64,000 nt of DNA from Rhodobacteraceae bacterium S2214 (GCA_025141675.1 CP081161.1:1834001-1898000), one strand, 5' to 3'. Shown: positions 52,398-62,268, counted from the stretch's first letter. Notes: generated by a model not told the origin, from the letters alone. Numbers and translations: made by a program.

Positions 52398-53599
52398 TCC
52401 GTGTCGTGGCGGCGCTGTTGATGACGGCGGGATCCGCGTTTGCGCAAGATTTCAGTGGCTTGGCGCGCATAGATCATGTCGACAGTGCGATCACGGACAC
52501 CCGCCAAGGCATGGCCGTTGATTTACAATTGTCGCAGGTCGTACCTTACCGCGTGTTCACGCTGGATGAACCGCGTCGTCTGGTTGTCGATTTTCGCGAA
52601 ATTGATTGGACGGGGACAGATAAGGCCCAGCTTGATCAGTCCGACATTGCTAGCGCCATCCGCTTTGGTGCATTTCAGGCGGGTTGGTCGCGGCTGGTCG
52701 TTGATCTATCAGAACCGGTTGTGCTCAAAGCGGCAGAAATGACTGTAAATCAATTGGATAACACCGCCAAGCTCACGTTAGTTTTGCGTGATGCAGACCC
52801 AGTCGAATTTGCTGCGACCTCTGGCGCACCTGTCAGTGCGGCGTGGGATATCGCCACCGCACAGCCCAGTTTGCCAGCGCCAACGCCAGAAGACGGCCCA
52901 CTGACAGTGGTGCTGGATCCGGGGCACGGCGGTGTCGATCCCGGCGCAATTCAGGGCGGCGTTGTCGAAGCAAATCTGATGCTGAAACTTGCCATCGAAG
53001 TGGCAGAAGCGTTGAACAGAACAGGCCAAGTGCGGGCCATCTTGACCCGTGAAGCCGACATCTTTGTTCCATTAGAGGGGCGGATGACTATTGCTCGCGC
53101 TGCGAAGGCGGACCTGTTTATTTCGTTGCACGCCGATGCGTTGGAAGTGGACGAAGCCCGCGGTGCTTCGATCTACACACTCAACGCTGAAGGGTCGGAC
53201 CGCGCCGCCGCCCGTATGGCAGAAAGGCACGAACGGGGCGATTTGCTGGCGGGCGTCGATTTGTCAGAACAAGACGACCGCGTCGCGACTGTTTTGATGG
53301 ACCTTGCTCGGGCCGAAACCGAACCGCAAAGCCAACGCTTTGCAGAACAGGCGGTGGCAGCGCTGCGCGACGCAGGTGCTCGTCTCAATTCAAAGCCGCG
53401 TCGCGAAGGGCGGTTGGCCGTTCTAAACGCACCTGATTTTGCGTCCGTTTTGATCGAAGTCGGGTTTTTGTCTAACGCAAACGACCGCGCGATGCTGTCC
53501 ACGACATCGGGCCGCGCGCCTGTCGTGGACGGGATTGTCGCAGGTGTACTGTCCTGGGCCCGCGAAGAGGCCGCGCGCGCACCGCTGGTGCGCCAGTAA
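52394..53599 (+). CDS. amiC: N-acetylmuramoyl-L-alanine amidase (AmiC-type, AMIN + Amidase_3)
   Basis: This periplasmic zinc amidase cuts peptides from murein at division. The 401-residue protein has a signal peptide (MIRVVAALLMTAGSAFAQ) and an AMIN domain (about 20-140, FTLDEPRRLVVDFREIDW). The Amidase_3 domain has zinc ligands in LDPGHGGVDPGAI, VVEANLMLKLA (Glu) and LFISLHADA, with a catalytic Glu near VLIEVGFLSNANDR. It is coupled to the upstream aminotransferase and followed by PBP1A. Confidence 0.92.
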   Translation: MIRVVAALLMTAGSAFAQDFSGLARIDHVDSAITDTRQGMAVDLQLSQVVPYRVFTLDEPRRLVVDFREIDWTGTDKAQLDQSDIASAIRFGAFQAGWSRLVVDLSEPVVLKAAEMTVNQLDNTAKLTLVLRDADPVEFAATSGAPVSAAWDIATAQPSLPAPTPEDGPLTVVLDPGHGGVDPGAIQGGVVEANLMLKLAIEVAEALNRTGQVRAILTREADIFVPLEGRMTIARAAKADLFISLHADALEVDEARGASIYTLNAEGSDRAAARMAERHERGDLLAGVDLSEQDDRVATVLMDLARAETEPQSQRFAEQAVAALRDAGARLNSKPRREGRLAVLNAPDFASVLIEVGFLSNANDRAMLSTTSGRAPVVDGIVAGVLSWAREEAARAPLVRQ

Positions 53600-53719
53600 A
53601 ACGTGATCATCGGGGCGCAAAAATAGGCGAATTCCGGCAGGTTTCCCCGTAATCGGCTTTTGACCATCACCGCAACAGCGCGTATACCAGCGGCCAACAA
53701 ATCCAAAAGGATTACGGGC

Positions 53720-56248
53720 TTGCTGCGGTTTATCTTATCTTTCTTCGGGGGTATCTTTACGACCCTCACGTTTGGTCTTGCGATCTGTGCGCTGGGGCTG
53801 GGCGGTGTGTTCTATGCCTACGGGCGTGATCTGCCGTCTTATGACGTGCTGTCACAATACGCGCCTAAAACGATCAGCCGAATCTATTCGGGTGAAGGTA
53901 AGATCATTGATGAATTCGCGACCGAACGGCGCTTGTTCACGCCAATTGAAGAAATTCCTGACATCGTAAAGCAGGCGTTCATCTCTGCGGAAGATAAGAA
54001 TTTCTACGAACACCCGGGCTATGATCCGCGCGGTATGGCGTCCGCGTTCGTGGATGCAGTCAAATCACGCGGTGAAGACCTGCGTGGTGCGTCTACGATT
54101 ACACAGCAGGTCGCCAAGAACTTCCTTTTGGACGGATCGCGGCGCGGTCTGGACGGGATTTCACGGAAGATCAAAGAAATCATTCTGGCACCTCGACTGG
54201 AAGAAACGCTTGGCAAAGATGGCGTTTTGGAACTGTACCTGAACGAAATCGACCTCGGTGTCCGGTCCTTTGGTGTGACGGCCGCCGCGCAAAGTTATTT
54301 CAACAAATCGCTGTCTGAACTGAACCCGGCAGAGGCCGCATTCCTCGCCGTGCACCCAAAAGCGCCGTACAGCTATCACCCAGTGCGTAACCGCGAAGCC
54401 GCGCTTGATCGCCGCGCGTTTATTCTGCGCGAGATGCACGAAAATGGCTACATTACCGATGAAGAATGGGAAGTCGCGAAGGCTGACCCATTGCTGACAG
54501 TGCAGGGCGGGGATTTCCCGTCGCACTTCGATGAACGCCCGCCACGCGATTACTTTACAGACGAAATCCGTCGCCAACTGTCTGCTAACTTTGGTGAAGA
54601 AGAGTTCTTCAACGGCGGTCTGTCGATCCGTGCCACCATCGACGAAGAATTGCAAAAGGTCGCTGCAGAATCGCTGCAAATTTCGCTCGAGGACTTTGAT
54701 CGCGGTCTTGGGATCTGGCGCGGCACAGGTGAATCCATTCCGGCAGAGGCTTTGGTCGATGAAGCATCGTGGCGCGACGCATTGTCCGACGTCCGTGTTG
54801 CCCGCGATATCGAACTTGAAAACGAATGGTTTCCAGCCGTCGTGCTGGGGGTCGAAGACCAGCAACTGCGCGTAGGTATCGAAGGCATTGTTGAAACCGC
54901 CGCCGAACCACAGGTCGTCCCCCGCGAAGACATCCAGTGGATGCGCGGTAATTTCTTCGACAATTTTGAAATCGGTGACGTGGTCCACGTACGCCGCATG
55001 ACCCAAGACAGCGACGGTGCATTTATCCGTTGGACGCTGCGCCAAGTGCCAGAAGTGCAGGGCGGGTTTATGGCGATGGACGTGAACACAGGCCGCGTGC
55101 TGGCGATGCAGGGCGGGTTCTCTTATCAGAACTCGGTCTTTAACCGCGCCACGCAGGCCCGTCGTCAGCCGGGGTCATCCTTCAAACCTTTTGTTTATGC
55201 AGCTGCCCTCGATTCCGGTTATTCGCCCGCGACGATCGTGGTCGATAGCCCGATCGAAATTAACACGCCGCAAGGTGTCTGGCGTCCGCAGAACTCTTCC
55301 AACCAGTTCTATGGCCCGACGCCTTTGCGCACGGGGATCGAACAGTCGCGGAACCTGATGACCATTCGTCTCGCGCAAGAGGTCGGGATGGGGACAATTG
55401 CGGAATATGCCGAACGTTTCGGCGTTTACGACAATATGAACCGCGTTCTGGCGGCGTCATTGGGGTCGGATGAAACCACTGTGTTCAAGATGGTCGCAGC
55501 CTACGCGATGTTTGCGAATGGCGGCGAACGTGTGGAACCAACATTGGTCGACCGTGTGCAAGACCGTTACGGCGCGACGGTGTATCGTCACGACCAGCGG
55601 AACTGCGTCAACTGCACGGGCTATGAACTCGGCGCAGGTGAAGCGCCACGTATCGTGTCCAACCGCGAACGCGTGATGAACGAAATCACGGCGTACCAGC
55701 TGACCTCCATGATGCAGGGCGTTGTAGATCGCGGGACAGCCAAGCGGACGGTGAACCAATCCGTGCCAATCGCGGGTAAGACAGGGACCACCAACGACAC
55801 CAAAGACGTTTGGTTCGTGGGCTTCTCATCCAACATCGTGGCCGGTTGCTACATTGGATATGACACGCCACGCACAATGCGCGGTGCGTCCGGTGGCGGG
55901 ACATGTGGTCCGGTCTTCAACCGCTTCATGACCAAAGCCGTTGAACGTTTCGGCGGCGGCGCGTTCCGTGCGCCTGAAGATTGTCAATTCATCCGGATCG
56001 ACCGGTTTTCTGGTGCGCGTTTGCCAGATGGTGCGACAGGCGACAACGTGATCGCAGAATGTTTCCGTCCGGGCGAAGAACCTGTCTTCGGGATCACATT
56101 TGACGGTGGTTTTGGCGTATCAGCCAACCTGCCGCTGTTTGAAGAAGTGCCGCGCGCGGCTCGTCAGGTCACCACGTCCACTGGTGGCACTGCGACTGTG
56201 GGGCCAAAGGCGTCCTTTGGGTCACTGTCCTCTGGCGGTTTGTACTAG
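53720..56248 (+). CDS. mrcA: penicillin-binding protein 1A (bifunctional murein synthase)
   Basis: The protein has 842 residues from the chosen TTG start at 53720, which has AAAAGGA 8 bases upstream and gives MLRFILSFFGG, the usual family N-terminus; an earlier TTG at 53660 is possible. There is one membrane anchor. The glycosyltransferase domain has SAEDKNFYEHPGYDPRGMA and GASTITQQVAKNFLL. The transpeptidase has SSFK (RRQPGSSFKPFVYA), SRN and KTGTTND. A beta-rich insert lies between the two domains. It makes and cross-links peptidoglycan. Confidence 0.92.
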   Translation: MLRFILSFFGGIFTTLTFGLAICALGLGGVFYAYGRDLPSYDVLSQYAPKTISRIYSGEGKIIDEFATERRLFTPIEEIPDIVKQAFISAEDKNFYEHPGYDPRGMASAFVDAVKSRGEDLRGASTITQQVAKNFLLDGSRRGLDGISRKIKEIILAPRLEETLGKDGVLELYLNEIDLGVRSFGVTAAAQSYFNKSLSELNPAEAAFLAVHPKAPYSYHPVRNREAALDRRAFILREMHENGYITDEEWEVAKADPLLTVQGGDFPSHFDERPPRDYFTDEIRRQLSANFGEEEFFNGGLSIRATIDEELQKVAAESLQISLEDFDRGLGIWRGTGESIPAEALVDEASWRDALSDVRVARDIELENEWFPAVVLGVEDQQLRVGIEGIVETAAEPQVVPREDIQWMRGNFFDNFEIGDVVHVRRMTQDSDGAFIRWTLRQVPEVQGGFMAMDVNTGRVLAMQGGFSYQNSVFNRATQARRQPGSSFKPFVYAAALDSGYSPATIVVDSPIEINTPQGVWRPQNSSNQFYGPTPLRTGIEQSRNLMTIRLAQEVGMGTIAEYAERFGVYDNMNRVLAASLGSDETTVFKMVAAYAMFANGGERVEPTLVDRVQDRYGATVYRHDQRNCVNCTGYELGAGEAPRIVSNRERVMNEITAYQLTSMMQGVVDRGTAKRTVNQSVPIAGKTGTTNDTKDVWFVGFSSNIVAGCYIGYDTPRTMRGASGGGTCGPVFNRFMTKAVERFGGGAFRAPEDCQFIRIDRFSGARLPDGATGDNVIAECFRPGEEPVFGITFDGGFGVSANLPLFEEVPRAARQVTTSTGGTATVGPKASFGSLSSGGLY

Positions 56249-56317
56249 CACGATTGCCCGTCGCGATGCGGCGGGCTATCACCTTTTGAAATCACATTAT
56301 ATTTGCGGAAACGATCC

Positions 56318-57445
56318 ATGCGCGCTGAGACACAAAATACGATTGCGGCCATTGAAAAGTCATTGGCTTTGCTCGCACAGCGGCTCGATTACGAAACAGC
56401 GCCGCACCGCTTGGAAGAATTCAACGCGCGCGTTGAAGACCCGAACCTGTGGGATGATGCGACAGCGGCCCAAAAGCTGATGCGCGATCGTCAGAACCTT
56501 GTGGACGGGATCGACAACTACGAAAAGCTGAAACAGGAACTGACCGACACGGTTGACCTGATCGAACTCGGCGAAATGGAAGACGACGCCGAAGTAGTTG
56601 CCGAAGCCGAGGCATCGCTGAGCGAACTGGCTGAACTTGCGGCCAAGAAAGAGCTCGAGGCCTTGCTTGACGGCGAAGCGGACGGCAACGACACGTTCCT
56701 CGAAATTAACTCCGGTGCGGGCGGGACCGAATCCTGTGATTGGGCGTCGATGCTGGCGCGGATGTATGTCCGTTGGGCCGAACGCAAAGGGTACAAGGTC
56801 GAACTGCAGTCCACGACACCGGGCGAAGAGGCGGGAATCAAATCCGCGTCCTACAAGATCAGCGGCCAGAACGCTTATGGTTGGTTGAAGTCGGAAAGCG
56901 GCGTGCACCGGCTCGTGCGGATTTCGCCGTTTGATAGCGCGGCCAAGCGGCACACGTCTTTTACATCTGTGAAGGTGTATCCGGTTGTCGATGACAACAT
57001 CGAAATCGAGGTGAATCCAGCGGACATTCGTTTGGATACCTACCGGTCTTCCGGTGCTGGTGGTCAGCACGTCAACACCACCGATTCCGCGGTGCGAATT
57101 ACGCACCACCCAACAGGGATCGTGGTTACGTCATCTGAAAAATCCCAACACCAAAACCGCGATATCGCGATGAAAGCGCTCAAGTCGCGATTGTATCAGA
57201 TCGAACTTGATAAACGTTCTGCGTTAGTTAATGAAGTTCACGAGAATGCTGGCGATGCCGGTTGGGGCAACCAAATCCGATCTTATGTTTTGCAGCCATA
57301 CCAAATGGTGAAAGATCTCCGGACACGGTTTGAAACATCCGATACCCAAGGCGTTCTTGATGGTGATCTTGATGGCCTGATGGCCGCAACGCTCGCCATG
57401 GACGTATCAGGAATGAGCCGCGCCGATGCGACGGCTGAGGATTGA
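56318..57445 (+). CDS. prfB: peptide chain release factor 2, no programmed frameshift
   Basis: RF2 ends translation at UGA and UAA. The 375-residue protein carries the stop-codon-reading SPF ([13 protein letters not shown]) and the catalytic GGQ ([16 protein letters not shown]). In E. coli the gene needs a +1 frameshift near codon 26; here the reading frame is continuous, so that autoregulation is absent. The start at 56318 fits the family; an in-frame TTG lies five codons upstream. Confidence 0.95.
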   Translation: MRAETQNTIAAIEKSLALLAQRLDYETAPHRLEEFNARVEDPNLWDDATAAQKLMRDRQNLVDGIDNYEKLKQELTDTVDLIELGEMEDDAEVVAEAEASLSELAELAAKKELEALLDGEADGNDTFLEINSGAGGTESCDWASMLARMYVRWAERKGYKVELQSTTPGEEAGIKSASYKISGQNAYGWLKSESGVHRLVRISPFDSAAKRHTSFTSVKVYPVVDDNIEIEVNPADIRLDTYRSSGAGGQHVNTTDSAVRITHHPTGIVVTSSEKSQHQNRDIAMKALKSRLYQIELDKRSALVNEVHENAGDAGWGNQIRSYVLQPYQMVKDLRTRFETSDTQGVLDGDLDGLMAATLAMDVSGMSRADATAED

Positions 57446-57475
57446 TGTAACTGAGTTAACGAGGAAGACGGATAC

Positions 57476-58126
57476 ATGAAATTTACATCGCTTTTTGCAA
57501 TCGCTGCGGCGTCAACTTTGGCCGCATGTGGCGGATCGGGGGGCGGTGGTGCCGTTACGCCCGTTCCGGTTCCAGTGCCCGCTGTCGAATTTGAAGCTGG
57601 CGTCGTCACAACCAATGCAGACGGGTCGTTTACGATCGCCCAAGGCGGCGAAACGATCAATTTGCCCGCATCGCGTTTCACGTCCAATGGCCAACTTGCA
57701 TGGCAAATGGGCTTTAACGGCGGCGTAGACAACGCGAACAGCTTTATCACTGACGACGTGACTGCCATCGGCGGCGTGTCTGGCGGGGCAGGCGGTACTG
57801 CATTTTCTGGTATTACTGGAACTCTTGGTGACGCCCCTGCAGGTGACGCTACATTCGACGGTCGGTTTGCCGTGAGCGAAACGTCGGGCGCAGGACGCAG
57901 CGGCCCGATTAGCTTGGTCTTTGACTTGTCCGGCAACACGCTGGAAAGCGCCGCTGGCGCAGCACTTGTTGTTGACGGCGATGTTGCTTCAAACGGTCAG
58001 GTAACCGGTTCGGTGACATACGGTAGCGAAACTGCTGAATTCGAAGGCGGCTTCTACGGCGATGATGCTGTTGCTGGCGCATTCAATAACGACGCCATCG
58101 GTGGTGTCTTTTACGGCACAAACTAA
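57476..58126 (+). CDS. TbpB-like surface lipoprotein, paralog 1
   Basis: The 216-residue protein has a lipoprotein signal ending in LAAC (Cys18), then a Gly/Pro-rich tether (GGSGGGGAVTPVPVPVP). The C-terminal part shows VDGDVASNGQVTGSVTYGSE and EGGFYGDDAVAGAFNNDAIGGVFYG, the end-of-barrel pattern of transferrin-binding-protein-B-like domains. It is probably attached to the outer membrane. The ligand is unknown; roseobacters do not meet transferrin. It has a paralog immediately downstream. Confidence 0.78.
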   Translation: MKFTSLFAIAAASTLAACGGSGGGGAVTPVPVPVPAVEFEAGVVTTNADGSFTIAQGGETINLPASRFTSNGQLAWQMGFNGGVDNANSFITDDVTAIGGVSGGAGGTAFSGITGTLGDAPAGDATFDGRFAVSETSGAGRSGPISLVFDLSGNTLESAAGAALVVDGDVASNGQVTGSVTYGSETAEFEGGFYGDDAVAGAFNNDAIGGVFYGTN

Positions 58127-58239
58127 ACGCGATCCATTGGCGCAGCACACTCATGCGTTGCGCCAATGGGCCAAATCTTGATGCTGACGTGTAAACGATG
58201 CCCTCGCAAAGAGGGGCAATCCAAGCGCGAGGCAGCAAG

Positions 58240-58863
58240 ATGATCAGGTTCCCTATCCCACTTCTATTGACGACTTTGGCATTGAGCGCCTGTGGCGACG
58301 GGTCTAACCCGTTCAACTTCACGACTGACGTACCGGACGATGTGGCAACCTACGTCGATCCAGGCGCGGTAAACCAAGACGTCGACGGTGCCGTTTCAAT
58401 TGAGCAAACCACCGGGACAATCGACATCCCCGAATTGACGTTGACGGATACTGAAATCTCAGCGTTTTCTGACGATGAAACCAGCGGGAACGCAGTGCAA
58501 AGCGCGGATATGCTTGCGATTGGTGGGATCCGCAATGGCGTGGGGTTTGCAGGTATCACCGGTACAACCGCAACAACGGCCCCCGAGAGTAACGCGACAT
58601 TTACCGGCAATTACGCCGTGACAAACGCAAGCGGCACCTCAACTGGCCCGCTTGAAGTGATTTACACCTTCGGCAACAATACATTGATCAGCGTTGACGG
58701 CGACGTCAGTGTCGCAGCGATTGCCAATGGAACCACACTGACAGGCAGCGTGACCTACGCAGGCGAAAGCGGTGCGTTGTCCGGCGGGTTCTATCCGGAA
58801 GGCCAGCTTGCCGCGGCATTCAATGGCGAAACGATGGGTGGTGTGATCTTCGCTGCGCAGTAA
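58240..58863 (+). CDS. TbpB-like surface lipoprotein, paralog 2
   Basis: The 207-residue protein has a lipobox LSAC (Cys17) after MIRFPIPLLLTTLA. The C-terminus, TLTGSVTYAGESGALSGGFY then AAAFNGETMGGVIFAA, mirrors paralog 1, as does the SxGPLxxxxxxxGNTL block in the middle. The start at 58240 has GCGAGGCAGC upstream. It is a tandem duplicate with clear divergence, followed by a terminator. Confidence 0.77.
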   Translation: MIRFPIPLLLTTLALSACGDGSNPFNFTTDVPDDVATYVDPGAVNQDVDGAVSIEQTTGTIDIPELTLTDTEISAFSDDETSGNAVQSADMLAIGGIRNGVGFAGITGTTATTAPESNATFTGNYAVTNASGTSTGPLEVIYTFGNNTLISVDGDVSVAAIANGTTLTGSVTYAGESGALSGGFYPEGQLAAAFNGETMGGVIFAAQ

Positions 58864-58893
58864 CGGCTCGTCACATAACCACTCAAGCAACAA

Positions 58894-58923
58894 AAAAGGC
58901 GCCACCAGAAATGGGGCGCCTTT
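58894..58923 (+). terminator. terminator between the lipoprotein and bactofilin genes
   Basis: AAAGGCGCC/GGCGCCTTT has an 11-base loop and is followed by GTCGTG. The upstream A-run (CAAAAAAGG) lets it work on the minus strand for bactofilin too. Confidence 0.85.
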
Positions 58924-58946
58924 GTCGTGTGAGCTGCGTAAACGGC

Positions 58947-59441
58947 TTACTTGTTTTCTGGCATCTTTGCTTTTGGCGCTGTGCCTGCAGTGGACAATGG
59001 ATCGTCCTGACGCTGCACAGAACCTTCAAAGTGGGCACCAGACTCTATAGCGATTGTCTTGTGGATGATGTCACCCTCAACACGCGCTGTCGCTGTCAGG
59101 CGGACCTTCAGGCCACGCACACGGCCAACAACGCGGCCGTTGACCACAACGTCATCAGCAACGACTTCGCCCTTAACAGTCGCGCCTTCGCCAACTGTCA
59201 GCAGGTGGGCGCGGATGTCGCCGTCTACCTGACCTTCAATATTGATATCGCCGGTTGTTTTGATGTTGCCGGTGATCAAAAGATCAGCGGACAGCGTGGA
59301 CGCTGGCGGCTTCGCTTTTGGTGCGGCAGCTTTGTAATCAGCAGAGCCAGTGGATGCAGCAGGCTTTGCTGTGGCAGTGTCTGTAGCGGGCTTGTCGCCG
59401 GCGGCAGGTGCAGGTTCGTTGATTTTGCTTTTAGAAAACAT
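58947..59441 (-). CDS. bactofilin
   Basis: This 164-residue polymer-forming cytoskeletal protein has a disordered Ala/Pro/Lys N-terminus (1-48). A right-handed beta-helix core follows with regular six-residue turns (LLITGNIKTTGDINIEGQVD, GEVVADDVVVNGRVVGRVRG), then a short tail. Bactofilins form membrane-bound filaments that position wall enzymes. It overlaps the end of the M23 peptidase gene by 11 bp. Confidence 0.92.
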   Translation of the reverse strand: MFSKSKINEPAPAAGDKPATDTATAKPAASTGSADYKAAAPKAKPPASTLSADLLITGNIKTTGDINIEGQVDGDIRAHLLTVGEGATVKGEVVADDVVVNGRVVGRVRGLKVRLTATARVEGDIIHKTIAIESGAHFEGSVQRQDDPLSTAGTAPKAKMPENK

Positions 59442-60741
59442 CTTGTCCAGCTCTTATGTAAATCATCGGGTTAACAGGTGATCCGCCAACGCGAACCTCG
59501 TAATGCAAGTGCGGTCCGGTAGACCGTCCGGAGTTCCCCATATCACCAATCCGCTCGCCGCGCGAGACCCTTTGTCCAACTGACACGCGCATGCGGTTCA
59601 GGTGGGCATAACGGGTCTCGATACCGAACTCGTGTTGGATCTTAATCAAGCGACCATAACCGGACGACCAACCCGCAGATGTGACAACGCCGTCAGCGGT
59701 TGCATAAATAGGCGTACCAACAGGACCTGCGAAATCAGTACCAGCATGCAGGCGTCCCCAACGCTGACCAAAACCGGATGTCAGGCGGTAGTTCGCTTTC
59801 ACAGGAATATCGAATGGGGCGCGTTCGGCTGCGATACGGTACAGGTTGATCCGGTCGAGTTTGCCAAGAATGCCGTTCGCGCGTTCTGCATCTGGATCAG
59901 GTGCACCGCCACGGGTTGAGAATGACAGCGGCATCAGCGGGCCACCTTGTCCAGAATATCCGCGGCGGACTTGGGCAAGCAGGTTGTCAGGGTTCATGCC
60001 AGCGGCGCGGAACATGTCATCCAGCGGTTCAACTGAGACGAGCATGGCTTCTTCCAACTGGCGGAAGATTTCGTCGTTCTTGTCCTGCAGCAGGCGCAGT
60101 TCCAGTTCAATTTCTGAAGCGCGATCAATCGCGAATTTGGCATCCTCGGCGATCAGGTCGCGTTCGGCTGATGTTTCGGCCAGCGCAGAGGCCAGCAATT
60201 CAACCGTGCCGTTTGCTTCTTCGCTGATGGCGTCAACAGCAGCAGGGTCGGTGCCGTCAGCGGCAAGTGTGGCCAGCTGATCGCGTGCATCTTCACGTTC
60301 GCGCATTGTGCTACGCAGCGTGGCTTGAACAACCTCAAGACCGGTTTCCAATTCGCGGCGTTTATCTTCGGTGGCCAGCAATTCAGACTGCATGATCGAA
60401 ATCTGCTCGAGCGCTGAACTAAACCGTTCCTGTGCCGCCATTGCTTCGTCAGCGCGGGCGTCGCGTTCGGCGGACAGGGCGTTCAGGCGGTGTTCGTAGA
60501 CCATCTGGTCACGCTGGGCCTGCGCCCGAAAGTTACCGGATCCAATGCTATCCATCAGCAAAATCGCGGTGGCGATGATCGTCCACGCGACAACAACAAT
60601 GCTGCCGGCCCAAGCGACCAATTGTGTTTCAGGCATCAGACGAATGAAGCGAGTTTCTGAATCCGAGCGCAAAAAGAGGCGCTTTTCCGGAAAGTAATTC
60701 TCAAGCCAATGGTGAATGCGGTTCGTAAGCCGTGATCGCAC
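59431..60741 (-). CDS. M23 family metallopeptidase with coiled coil, bactofilin partner
   Basis: The 436-residue protein has a membrane segment at about 40-65 (LVAWAGSIVVVAWTIIATAI), a long coiled coil (75-235), and a LytM-type M23 domain near the C-terminus. Zinc ligands lie in GRLHAGTDFAGPVGTPIYA and GPHLHYEVRVGG (H-x-H). It probably cleaves cell-wall cross-links at sites marked by bactofilin. Bactofilin follows it with overlapping reading frames; this pairing is common in bacteria. Confidence 0.92.
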   Translation of the reverse strand: MRSRLTNRIHHWLENYFPEKRLFLRSDSETRFIRLMPETQLVAWAGSIVVVAWTIIATAILLMDSIGSGNFRAQAQRDQMVYEHRLNALSAERDARADEAMAAQERFSSALEQISIMQSELLATEDKRRELETGLEVVQATLRSTMREREDARDQLATLAADGTDPAAVDAISEEANGTVELLASALAETSAERDLIAEDAKFAIDRASEIELELRLLQDKNDEIFRQLEEAMLVSVEPLDDMFRAAGMNPDNLLAQVRRGYSGQGGPLMPLSFSTRGGAPDPDAERANGILGKLDRINLYRIAAERAPFDIPVKANYRLTSGFGQRWGRLHAGTDFAGPVGTPIYATADGVVTSAGWSSGYGRLIKIQHEFGIETRYAHLNRMRVSVGQRVSRGERIGDMGNSGRSTGPHLHYEVRVGGSPVNPMIYIRAGQDVF

Positions 60742-60907
60742 GTGATGCCCTCTTGTCCCAATTCCCTACACGGCAGGCTCCCACACCCGTTGGTCCGCGT
60801 GCGATTGTGTTAGGGAATAGGTCGGCATCCCGCAACAACTTTGGCAGATAAGCAGGCGAAAACACGACATTTTCGGCGTTTTTGCGCGGGTTTCTGCCGA
60901 TCTGCCG

Positions 60908-61726
60908 TTAAGTCGGTCGTCCGTCCTTGGTTAACGGCCAGTAGAAATCCGGTGGAATACCCGCTTCGGCGCGTTTTTCTTCGTTGAACGGAGGGCGCAG
61001 ATCACTGTGAAAATACTTGCGGACGAGGGCGTGAAAGAAGGGCGTTGGATCTTCTTCTTGGCGCCCACAAAGGTAGTGGAACCACTTCGATCCGTATGCC
61101 ACGTGATGGACTTCCTCGGCATAGATTGTCTCAAGGGCGGCCACCGCATCGTGGGCTTTTGCCTGCTTGAAAATCTTGATCATGCCTGGGGTCACGTCTA
61201 ACCCACGCGCCTCTAGCACCATCGGCACAACAGCCAAGCGCCCGTAAAGATCGCCCTTTGTATCTTCAGCTGCACGCCACATGCCCGCGTGCGCAGGCAG
61301 AGCACCGTAGTGCGATCCTTCCGCTTCAAGACAGTCGCACATCAGATTGAAATGTTTAGATTCCTCATCTGCGGCTTGGACCCAATCGTCGTAGAATCCA
61401 ATCGGCATTTTCACGTCCGTAAATCGTGCAATGATGTCCCAATGCAGGTCAACGGCGTTCAGCTCAATGTGGGCCACGGCGTGCAACAATGCGATGCGGC
61501 CCTCGGGTGTGCCGGGCTTGCGGTGTGGCACATCGCGTGGGTTCAGCAGTTCTGGCGCGGCGGGACGTGCAGGCATATCCGGCGGGTTGGCATGACCAAT
61601 TTCGGGTACTTCGCCCGCCGCACGCGTATCGCGCCATGCTTGCGCAAACTCGCGTGATATCGCGGTTTTTTCGCGCCCGTCAGCCGTCGTTAAGACGGTT
61701 ACGGCCATCTGTGCCAGTGGCAGCAT
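60908..61726 (-). CDS. DUF455 ferritin-like protein
   Basis: The 272-residue protein has repeated Glu/His helices of ferritin-like type: LLHAVAHIELNAVDLHWD, QAADEESKHFNLMCD and YAEEVHHVAYGSKWFHYL, likely metal ligands. Family members resemble tRNA-hydroxylase/rubrerythrin-like di-iron proteins; the role is unknown. The ATG at 61726 has AAGGA 7 bases upstream and is preferred over GTG/TTG codons nearer the repeat element. Confidence 0.85.
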   Translation of the reverse strand: MLPLAQMAVTVLTTADGREKTAISREFAQAWRDTRAAGEVPEIGHANPPDMPARPAAPELLNPRDVPHRKPGTPEGRIALLHAVAHIELNAVDLHWDIIARFTDVKMPIGFYDDWVQAADEESKHFNLMCDCLEAEGSHYGALPAHAGMWRAAEDTKGDLYGRLAVVPMVLEARGLDVTPGMIKIFKQAKAHDAVAALETIYAEEVHHVAYGSKWFHYLCGRQEEDPTPFFHALVRKYFHSDLRPPFNEEKRAEAGIPPDFYWPLTKDGRPT

Positions 61727-61743
61727 TGCGTTGTCCTTCAATT

Positions 61744-61774
61744 CTTTTGGCACCAAACATCCCCGCCGGAGGCC
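61744..61774 (-). repeat. dispersed intergenic element, copy 4
   Basis: The minus strand reads GCCTCCGGCGGGGATGTTTGG. It lies between bcp and the DUF455 gene and differs from the others by ATG in place of ATA. Confidence 0.6.
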
Positions 61775-61800
61775 TGAATTTTCGTAGAAAATTCGAATCC

Positions 61801-62268
61801 TTACAGCGCGCGGACTGATTCAAGCACGGCGTCCACGTGACCCGGCACTTTCACTTTGCGCCAGATCTGCGCAATCTTGCCGTCACCGTCAATCAGGTAG
61901 GTCGCGCGTTCGATCCCCATGTATTTTTTGCCGTACATGTTTTTCTCGACCCACACACCGTAATCTTCGCATACAGTGCCGTCTTCGTCAGACAGCAGCG
62001 GAATGCCCAGTTCGTATTTGGCGCGGAATTTTTCGTGTTTGGCGACGCTGTCCTTCGAGACACCCCAAACAACGGCACCTGCTTCTGCGAAAGCGGCAGC
62101 CTGTTCGGTAAACCCAATCGCTTCTTTTGTGCATCCGGGTGTGTCGTCTTTGGGGTAAAAGTAGACCACGACCTTCATGCCCTTGGTCTCGGACAAATCG
62201 ACCATACCACCGCCGTCACGTGGGAGATTGATTGCGGGGGCCGGATCGCCAACAGTCAGATTTGTCAT
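61801..62268 (-). CDS. bcp: thioredoxin-dependent peroxiredoxin (Bcp family)
   Basis: This 155-residue enzyme reduces hydroperoxides. The peroxidatic cysteine is in KDDTPGCTKEAIGF. The nearby resolving cysteine (five residues on) seen in E. coli Bcp is absent, so a 1-Cys or distant-Cys mechanism is likely; another cysteine is in GTVCEDYGVW. The gene precedes the DUF455 gene on the same strand. Confidence 0.93.
   Translation of the reverse strand: MTNLTVGDPAPAINLPRDGGGMVDLSETKGMKVVVYFYPKDDTPGCTKEAIGFTEQAAAFAEAGAVVWGVSKDSVAKHEKFRAKYELGIPLLSDEDGTVCEDYGVWVEKNMYGKKYMGIERATYLIDGDGKIAQIWRKVKVPGHVDAVLESVRAL

Noticed and set aside
54161..55045. 294-codon minus-strand frame inside the PBP1A gene.
   Set aside because: It is antisense to conserved transglycosylase and transpeptidase motifs and has no recognisable protein character.
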